A stretch of DNA of 64,000 bases from Vicinamibacterales bacterium (lineage in GTDB: Bacteria > Acidobacteriota > Vicinamibacteria > Vicinamibacterales > UBA2999): assembly GCA_041659285.1 (NCBI GenBank), contig JBAZYO010000002.1:124001-188000 (forward strand), in the 5' to 3' direction. A model generated the notes under the pieces. The model saw nothing but the letters and a program-made list of their open reading frames with translations. It searched no databases and had not been told where the DNA came from. A program made the translations under genes and the position numbers. Below, one piece after another: positions 59,300 through 64,000 of the stretch (positions are counted from its first letter, which is position 1; each line of letters starts with the position of its first letter).

Positions 59300-59372
59300 G
59301 ATCTGCGAGGGACCCGACGCGGCTCACCAGGGCGGGAAATGCAGCCAGCTGATGTGTCGGCGCGCCGACACG

Positions 59373-59966
59373 TCAGAGACGGTGGACCGGTGATCGGAGC
59401 GCTTGATCGAGCCGTGTCTCGATCCTCGCCAGCGCGGTCTCAATTCTAATCATTCTCATTTCATCCAGCGTGGTCACCGCCGCTGGCGCCATCTCCACGA
59501 TGACAGCGTCTCTATTTCTGCCATTTGCCCTAGGCTCCGGTGGGATCTGCTGATCTCGGGCCGCACTTTCCAGTTGCGTTCGATCCGCGATGCGACCGAG
59601 GACGACACTTAACTGACCCATCGAGAATGGTTTAGCCAGATAGTCGTAGGCGCCGACGCGAACCGCCTGCACGGCGGAATCCAAGGACGCGTAACCGGTC
59701 ATGATCACCACGTAGCAGTTCGGATTGGCGTGGCGAGCCGCCTGAAGAACAGCGAAGCCATCGGCGCCTGGCAAACTCAGATCGGTGAGTACGAGACCGA
59801 ACCGCCCATTCGACCGTTGTAAGGTCGCAATCGCCGCCCGGCCGTCGCTCGCCCCGGTGACCGGAACCCGCAACTCGTTGAAATACGACAGGATAAGGTC
59901 GATAATGCCGCCATCATCGTCAACGACCAAGACCTCCCAAGGCAGATTTGCGGCGTCAGTTGGCAT
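59373..59966 (-). CDS. Response regulator, receiver plus helical tail
   Basis: 197 residues. Receiver (~11-130) with V-D-D-D, phospho-Asp62 in L-T-D-L-S-L-P-G and the Lys in L-A-K-P-F. The C-terminal ~65 residues have no known domain (a helical tail with R-I-E-T-A-L-A-R-I-E-T-R-L). Divergent from the sigma-54 activator gene. It could accept phosphate from the kinase at 61486. Confidence 0.8.
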   Translation of the reverse strand: MPTDAANLPWEVLVVDDDGGIIDLILSYFNELRVPVTGASDGRAAIATLQRSNGRFGLVLTDLSLPGADGFAVLQAARHANPNCYVVIMTGYASLDSAVQAVRVGAYDYLAKPFSMGQLSVVLGRIADRTQLESAARDQQIPPEPRANGRNRDAVIVEMAPAAVTTLDEMRMIRIETALARIETRLDQALRSPVHRL

Positions 59967-59971
59967 ACGGG

Positions 59972-59995
59972 TTGCTCATGCGGATTGCTCATGCG
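59972..59995. repeat. Short direct repeat TTGCTCATGCG x2
   Basis: Identical 11-base units at 59972-59982 and 59985-59995 (13-base period) lie just upstream of the response regulator start (59966) in the divergent region. Could be an operator or a local duplication. Confidence 0.5.
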
Positions 59996-60027
59996 ACTAG
60001 CTCAGCCTCGATCCAGTGTCTGATCTA

Positions 60028-60055
60028 CAATCGGCGCTGCACAAGAAAAGTGCAG
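60028..60055 (-). promoter_or_regulatory. Weak sigma-28-like box overlapping a CTGCAC/GTGCAG dyad
   Basis: On the minus strand TGCA (60054-60051), 15 bases, GCCGATTG (60035-60028): good -10, poor -35, for the response regulator at 59966. The same stretch holds CTGCAC (60037-60042) and GTGCAG (60050-60055), a perfect 6-base dyad with a seven-base A-rich spacer, which looks like an operator. Confidence 0.33.
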
Positions 60056-60073
60056 TGGCCTGAACAAGTAAAC

Positions 60074-60088
60074 TTCGAGGCTCTCGAA
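60074..60088 (+). promoter_or_regulatory. TTCGAG/CTCGAA inverted repeat at the sigma-54 activator start
   Basis: A perfect 6-base inverted repeat with a three-base centre ends six bases before the ATG at 60094, where a ribosome site would lie; no clear Shine-Dalgarno is present. It could be a hairpin that limits translation or a binding site. Confidence 0.35.
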
Positions 60089-60093
60089 ACCTT

Positions 60094-61497
60094 ATGTCAC
60101 AGCGCTTCCAGCCCACCGTTCTCGTCGTCGAAGACGAAACCGATCTCCGGCAATTAATCGCCGAGTCGCTCGAGGCCAAAGGTTTTGCCGTCGCTCAGGC
60201 GACTGATGCCGCCGACGCGACGTCACGCCTTGAGAGCTTTGCTTACGACGGGCTCGTGGTGGATCTGCGACTGCCGGACGCGGACGGGATGGACGTCCTG
60301 GACGCCGCCCTGGCCCGCTACCCCGAACTCCGTGCGGTGGTCATCACCGGATGGGGCGGCGTGGAGGAGGCCGTGAAGGCGATCAGGCGCGGCGCGATCG
60401 ACTTTTTGATCAAGCCCTTCCAACTCGTGCAGCTCGCTCAGGTCCTCCACACGGGCATCAACGAACGGCGGCTCGAGCACGAGAACGCCGCATTGCGAGC
60501 GCAACTGCACGACCGCTTCGGATTCGCCAATGTCGTCGGCCGAAGCGCGGCGATGCAGCAGGTGTTCGCATCGCTCGAACTGATCGCGCCGATGAACAGC
60601 ACGGTCCTGATTCAGGGTGAGACCGGCACTGGCAAGGAGCTCATCGCGCGGACGATTCACTACAACAGCCCGCGGCGCGACCAGCACTTCGTCGCGTTCA
60701 ATGCCGCGGCCATTCCCGAGGGTCTCGTCGAGGCCGAACTGTTCGGCCACGTCAAAGGGGCGTTCACGGGCGCCGTCAATTCCCGGGTGGGACGCTTCGA
60801 GCTGGCGCATAAGGGCACCCTCTTCATCGACGAGGTCGCGTCGATGTCGCTGCCGCTGCAGGCCAAGCTGCTGCGGGCGCTGCAGGAACGGGAGATCGAA
60901 CGGGTTGGCGAGTCGCGCCCGTTCAAGTTCGATATCCGGCTGATCGCGGCCGCCAACGTCGACCTGCGCAAGGCGGTCAAGGACGGCAGCTTCCGCGAGG
61001 ACTTGTTCTACCGCCTCAATGTGGTGCCGGTGACGTTGCCGCCGCTGCGGGCGCGACGCGAGGACATTGCGCTCCTGGCGCAACACTTCGTGGCGAAGTC
61101 ATGCAAGCACAACGGCATTCCGGCACGCTCGATCAGCCAGGCTGCCATCCGCCTGCTGATGGACCACCCGTGGCCGGGTAACATTCGGCAACTCGAAAAC
61201 GCGATCGAACACGCGGTGGCGGTGAGCGGAGCGGAACGCGAGCTCCTTCCGTCCATGCTGCCCGAGGACCTGCGGAACCCCGACCGTTCGTCAATGTTGA
61301 CGCCGGTCACCATTCCGGATGAGGGGCTCGACTTCGTCGCCATCATGACCCAGCTCGAACGCGAGCTCATCCTGCGCGGGCTCGAGAAGACCGGCGGCAA
61401 CAAGCGCCAGGCGGCGCGGCTGCTCAACCTGAGCCGGACGACGCTGATCGACAAACTGCAACGGCTCGGCGGAACGGTCGGTATCTCAGCAGCGTGA
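60094..61497 (+). CDS. Sigma-54-dependent response regulator (NtrC/FlgR/FleR type)
   Basis: 467 residues. Receiver (~8-122) with phospho-Asp57, AAA+ domain (~145-380) with Walker A G-E-T-G-T-G-K-E, the sigma-54-contacting G-A-F-T-G-A loop and F-I-D-E-V-A, and a C-terminal Fis-type HTH (~425-467: G-N-K-R-Q-A-A-R-L-L). It would activate sigma-54 promoters, such as those before fliL and the nonulosonate-motAB operon. Its 3' end overlaps the convergent kinase gene by 12 bases. Confidence 0.93.
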   Translation: MSQRFQPTVLVVEDETDLRQLIAESLEAKGFAVAQATDAADATSRLESFAYDGLVVDLRLPDADGMDVLDAALARYPELRAVVITGWGGVEEAVKAIRRGAIDFLIKPFQLVQLAQVLHTGINERRLEHENAALRAQLHDRFGFANVVGRSAAMQQVFASLELIAPMNSTVLIQGETGTGKELIARTIHYNSPRRDQHFVAFNAAAIPEGLVEAELFGHVKGAFTGAVNSRVGRFELAHKGTLFIDEVASMSLPLQAKLLRALQEREIERVGESRPFKFDIRLIAAANVDLRKAVKDGSFREDLFYRLNVVPVTLPPLRARREDIALLAQHFVAKSCKHNGIPARSISQAAIRLLMDHPWPGNIRQLENAIEHAVAVSGAERELLPSMLPEDLRNPDRSSMLTPVTIPDEGLDFVAIMTQLERELILRGLEKTGGNKRQAARLLNLSRTTLIDKLQRLGGTVGISAA

Positions 61498-62202
61498 CAC
61501 GGGCAGTCTCAGCGTGAACGCGGCGCCGGCCGCCGGCGTTGAGACCGCCGTCAGCGTGCCGTGATCGCGGCCAGCCAGCCATCGCGACACGCACAGCCCG
61601 ATGCCCAGATCGTCGACCGGCCCGTCCCGCCAGAGCCGCGCTTCGAAGATGGCTTCGGCCTGCTCGGCGGGAAACCCAGGACCATTGTCGGCGACGGTGA
61701 ACGAGCCACAGCCGTCGTCGTGCGCCACGGTCAACCGCAGCGCGCCCCCGCGAACGCCGGCCAAGGCCCGCTCGGCATTGATGATGAGGTTCAGCACAAT
61801 CTGAAGGACGCGCCGGCGACAGGCCTCGACCCTGACACGTTCGCCTTCGATGACCGGCGCCAGCTGCAGCCGGTTGAGGCTGTGGCGGCGCAGCACGAGC
61901 GCACACTCCGCCACGTCGATGAGGTCGACGGCCGCCACCGGGCTCTCGACTTCCTTGACGAACGAGGTCAGGTCCGCGAGTAATCCGGTCGCGCGCTGGC
62001 TGTGCACACCGATGGCGGCCACCCGCCGCACCGCCGCCTCGGACTGGATCGACCCCACCTGCAACAACTCGGCGCTCCCGCCAACGACCTGGAGCGCGTT
62101 GTTGACGTCGTGAACGGTTCCCGTCAGGACACGCCCGACCAGCGACAGGCGATTCGCGCGTTCAAGCCACTGCGGCGAGGGGAGTTGTTGGGCTGTCGAC
62201 AT
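61486..62202 (-). CDS. Soluble histidine kinase (FlgS/FleS-like)
   Basis: 238 residues, no transmembrane helix or sensor domain. HisKA-like H-box G-T-V-H-D-V-N-N-A-L-Q, then N-box L-N-L-I-I-N-A-E-R-A-L and G1 D-N-G-P-G-F, and a G2-like L-G-I-G-L-C-V-S. Convergent with and overlapping the sigma-54 activator gene; the pair is a plausible flagellar two-component system. ATG at 62202 chosen; the frame upstream lacks homology. Confidence 0.83.
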   Translation of the reverse strand: MSTAQQLPSPQWLERANRLSLVGRVLTGTVHDVNNALQVVGGSAELLQVGSIQSEAAVRRVAAIGVHSQRATGLLADLTSFVKEVESPVAAVDLIDVAECALVLRRHSLNRLQLAPVIEGERVRVEACRRRVLQIVLNLIINAERALAGVRGGALRLTVAHDDGCGSFTVADNGPGFPAEQAEAIFEARLWRDGPVDDLGIGLCVSRWLAGRDHGTLTAVSTPAAGAAFTLRLPVSRC

Positions 62203-62243
62203 CGTTGCCTCGTGGCGGCCGGCTGGCCCCTGAAATCGTGGAT

Positions 62244-62270
62244 TCAACCCGGCGATGCATCTGCCGATTC
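62244..62270 (+). promoter_or_regulatory. Sigma-28 promoter of the cheY2-cheX2 operon
   Basis: TCAA (62244-62247), 15 bases, GCCGATTC (62263-62270). The -35 flank ATTCAA is shared with fliC. Predicted start near 62277, about 37 bases before cheY2 (62314). Confidence 0.68.
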
Positions 62271-62299
62271 AATTCAGCGAGGACGTTCCTCTCAACTAG

Positions 62300-62326
62300 T
62301 TATCGGAGTAACCATGCGTTTCTTGA
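62300..62326 (-). promoter_or_regulatory. Sigma-28-like box for the histidine kinase gene
   Basis: On the minus strand TCAA (62326-62323), 15 bases, TCCGATAA (62307-62300). The -35 is inside the start of cheY2 and the -10 overlaps its ribosome site, so the match may be partly coincidental. It would give the kinase gene a ~91-base leader. Confidence 0.4.
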
Positions 62327-62679
62327 TTGTCGACGATTCGAGCACGATGCGGCGCATCATCATCAACACGCTCAACAAACTGGGACACACCGACTGTCAC
62401 GAGGCGGCAAACGGCCGGGAAGGCATCGACCGCCTCTCCAGCACGCCGGTCGACCTCGTCATCACCGACTGGAACATGCCGGAGATGGGAGGCATTGAGT
62501 TCGTCAAGGCGATCCGCACCAACGACGCCACGAAGAAGCTGCCGGTGCTGATGGTGACCACCAACGCCGCCGAAGACGATATCAAAGAAGCCTTGCGGGC
62601 CGGCGTCAACAACTACGTCGTCAAGCCGTTTACGCCCGATACCATCAGGGACAAGATTGAAGGCGCCATCCGGGCGTGA
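62314..62679 (+). CDS. Second CheY-type response regulator
   Basis: 121-residue receiver: acid pocket Asp7/Asp8, phospho-Asp52 in I-T-D-W-N-M-P-E-M-G-G, Thr in V-T-T-N, and Lys in V-K-P-F. It closely follows the CheY pattern and is paired with a CheX, so it is probably a motor-binding CheY. GGAG lies before the ATG. Confidence 0.92.
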   Translation: MRFLIVDDSSTMRRIIINTLNKLGHTDCHEAANGREGIDRLSSTPVDLVITDWNMPEMGGIEFVKAIRTNDATKKLPVLMVTTNAAEDDIKEALRAGVNNYVVKPFTPDTIRDKIEGAIRA

Positions 62680-62704
62680 TCCGCATCCCATCGAGAGACC
62701 CGTC

Positions 62705-63190
62705 ATGACAATCTCATCCCAACTGCTTGCGAGCCTGGTGACCGCCACCGAGGAAGTGTTCGAAACCATGGTTTTCAAGCCCCTCGTCAGGGTGCCGCCG
62801 GCCTCCGGCCCGCGGCAATCCGGCGTCGTCGCCTCGGTCGCGTTCGCGGGACACCGCCGTGGCATGGTGTCGATTCACAGCTCGCTGGCGGCCGCGCGCG
62901 ACATCACCGGCGCGATGCTGGGGATGCCGTGCGAGACAGTCAACGGCGAAATGCCCGACGCCATGGGCGAGGTCGCCAACATGGTGGCCGGGACGTTCCG
63001 CAACAAGCTGGCGGCCGTGGAACCGGCCTCGGACATCGCCGTGCCGATGGTGACGATCGGCTCGGATTTCACGACCAAGTACTCGCACGCCGTCCGCCGG
63101 GCTGAATGCGCGTTCGAGATGGAAGGGCACTGCGTGTCGGTGGACCTCATCCTGATCGGTGACGAACCGGCCCGGACGCGGCCCGCCTGA
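62705..63190 (+). CDS. Second CheX-type CheY-P phosphatase
   Basis: 161 residues. CheX/CheC-type core with E89-V-A-N92 in M-G-E-V-A-N-M-V-A-G, the catalytic E-x-x-N. N-terminal ~40 residues differ from the first CheX (16437). Starts 25 bases after cheY2, whose phosphate it most likely removes. Confidence 0.83.
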   Translation: MTISSQLLASLVTATEEVFETMVFKPLVRVPPASGPRQSGVVASVAFAGHRRGMVSIHSSLAAARDITGAMLGMPCETVNGEMPDAMGEVANMVAGTFRNKLAAVEPASDIAVPMVTIGSDFTTKYSHAVRRAECAFEMEGHCVSVDLILIGDEPARTRPA

Positions 63191-63230
63191 GTCCGGCTCA
63201 CGGACGGGCCGATTCCCACTGCCGTTCGGG

Positions 63231-64000
63231 CTAGTCGTCCGACTTCCGCGGGCGCAGGTTCTGCTGGAGGATGCGCTTGCGGAGGCGGATGCTCTTCGGC
63301 GTCACTTCCACCAGTTCGTCGTCGTTGATGAACTCGACGGCGACTTCCAGCCCCATCAGGTGGGGCGGGACCAGGCGAATGGCGTCGTCGGCGCCGGACG
63401 ACCGCATGTTGGTCTGCTTCTTCTCGCGGCAGATGTTGACGTCGAGGTCGTTGGTGCGCGAGTTCTCGCCGATCAGCATGCCTTCGTAGACCTGGGTCGT
63501 CGGCTCGATGAAGATGGTGCCGCGCTCCTGCATGCTGGCAATCGCGTAGGCGGTGGCCACGCCGGTGCGGTCGGAGACCAGCGTGCCGTTGGCGCGCGCC
63601 GCGATCGGCCCGTGCCACGGCTCCCATCCGGCGAAGATGTGATTGATGATGCCGGTGCCCTTGGTGTCGGTGAGGAACTGCGAGCGGAAGCCGATCAGGC
63701 CGCGGGCCGGGATGCGGAACTCGAGGCGCACGCGGCCGCTGCCGTTGTTCACCATCTTGGTCATGGTGCCCTTGCGGATGCCGCACATGGCGATCACCAC
63801 GCCCTGGAACTCCTCGGCCACGTCGATGACCAGTTCCTCCACCGGCTCCATGCGAACGCCGTCAATCTCCTTGACGACGATCTCGGGACGCGACACCTGC
63901 ATCTCGAACCCTTCGCGGCGCATCATCTCGATCAGGATCGCCAGTTGCAGTTCGCCGCGGCCGAGCACCTTGAACTGCTCCGGCGTCTCGGTCGGCTCCA
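63231..64000 (-). CDS. typA: TypA/BipA ribosome-associated GTPase, C-terminal part (5' end off the right edge)
   Basis: About 256 residues visible, open to the right edge. TypA-specific segments: V-L-G-R-G-E-L-Q-L-A-I-L-I-E, V-x-E-F-Q-G-V-V-I, R-G-L-I-G-F-R-S-Q-F-L-T-D-T-K-G-T-G, G-E-N-S-R and the C-terminal tail with T-P-K-S-I-R-L-R-K. The GTPase domain lies outside the window. Convergent with cheX2, so unrelated to the flagellar genes. Confidence 0.95.
   Translation of the reverse strand, partial: EPTETPEQFKVLGRGELQLAILIEMMRREGFEMQVSRPEIVVKEIDGVRMEPVEELVIDVAEEFQGVVIAMCGIRKGTMTKMVNNGSGRVRLEFRIPARGLIGFRSQFLTDTKGTGIINHIFAGWEPWHGPIAARANGTLVSDRTGVATAYAIASMQERGTIFIEPTTQVYEGMLIGENSRTNDLDVNICREKKQTNMRSSGADDAIRLVPPHLMGLEVAVEFINDDELVEVTPKSIRLRKRILQQNLRPRKSDD

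Noticed and set aside
63191..63205. GTCCG/CGGAC inverted repeat between cheX2 and typA
   Set aside because: Only a 5-bp stem and no T-run on either strand; too weak to call a terminator.
63208..63215. GCCGATTC after cheX2, resembling a sigma-28 -10
   Set aside because: No TCAA/TAAA 15 bases upstream and no gene in that direction; typA is convergent.
1..64000. CRISPR arrays, tRNA, rRNA, insertion sequences, phage or attachment sites
   Set aside because: No spaced repeat arrays, cloverleaf-like genes, transposase or integrase motifs were recognised on either strand.

Overview
The window is a high-GC (roughly two-thirds G+C by eye), gene-dense bacterial segment holding an almost complete flagellar and chemotaxis gene set. 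FlgI and FlgH (P and L rings) show an outer membrane. The combination of FliA (sigma-28), FlgM, CsrA/FliW, a sigma-54 activator, CheX phosphatases without CheZ, and an MshEN-type protein fits an environmental Acidobacteriota-like lineage such as Vicinamibacteria. That placement is an impression from gene content and has not been tested phylogenetically. No rRNA, tRNA, CRISPR array, transposase or phage gene was seen.

Layout. (1) 1-8254, minus strand: a tightly coupled operon of an unknown helical protein, an NHL-like protein, nonulosonic-acid (pseudaminic/legionaminic-type) sugar enzymes (aminotransferase, PseG-like hydrolase, HAD phosphatase, NeuB-like synthase, ATP-grasp, SpsF-like cytidylyltransferase), then motA and motB (motB cut by the left edge). 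(2) 8255-8646: a 392-base divergent control region with a sigma-28 promoter for cheA, a sigma-54-like promoter for the minus operon, and a folded-looking cheA leader. (3) 8647-19232, plus strand: cheA, cheW, a 4-TM His-rich membrane protein, a truncated-haemoglobin/PAS/PAS/MCP receptor, cheY, cheB, cheR, cheX, an unknown gene, an ABC1/UbiB-like kinase and a DUF454 protein. (4) 19206-20069, minus: an HDOD protein. (5) 20319-23505, plus: fliC, a strong terminator, fliD, fliS and a FliT/FlgN-like gene. (6) 23536-59278, minus: signalling genes (response regulator, hybrid histidine kinase, response regulator), a GNAT, csrA, fliW, flgL, flgK, flgN, flgM, flgJ-M23, flgI, flgH, flgA, flgG, flgF, a frameshifted MshEN gene, a small membrane protein, a FliN/FliY-like protein, fliM, fliA, flhF, flhA, flhB, fliR, fliQ, fliP, fliO, fliN, fliL, an EF-hand gene, fliK, flgE, flgD, fliJ, fliI, fliH, fliG, fliF, fliE, flgC and flgB. 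(7) 59373-63190: a response regulator, a sigma-54 activator with a convergent histidine kinase, cheY2 and cheX2. (8) The right edge enters typA/bipA.

How it works together. The sigma-54 activator and kinase at 60094-62202 probably drive middle flagellar genes, and sigma-54-like -24/-12 boxes lie before the glycosylation/mot operon, fliD, fliL and possibly flgB. FliA (41356-42090), held by FlgM, should drive late genes. A recurrent box TCAA/TAAA-N15-(G/C/T)CCGAT precedes cheA, fliC, the HDOD gene, flgM, cheY2 and the kinase gene. CsrA and FliW are both encoded, and the fliC leader carries two CsrA-type sites, one in a hairpin loop and one over the ribosome binding site. This matches the known flagellin-homeostasis switch.

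The most distinctive items are the soluble receptor that joins a truncated (2/2) globin to a methyl-accepting domain inside the core che operon, next to a possible haem membrane protein; the translationally coupled nonulosonate-motAB operon; the dinucleotide-repeat frameshift in the MshEN gene; the FlgJ-peptidase M23 fusion; the minimal FlgD; and the EF-hand protein inside the basal-body/hook operon.
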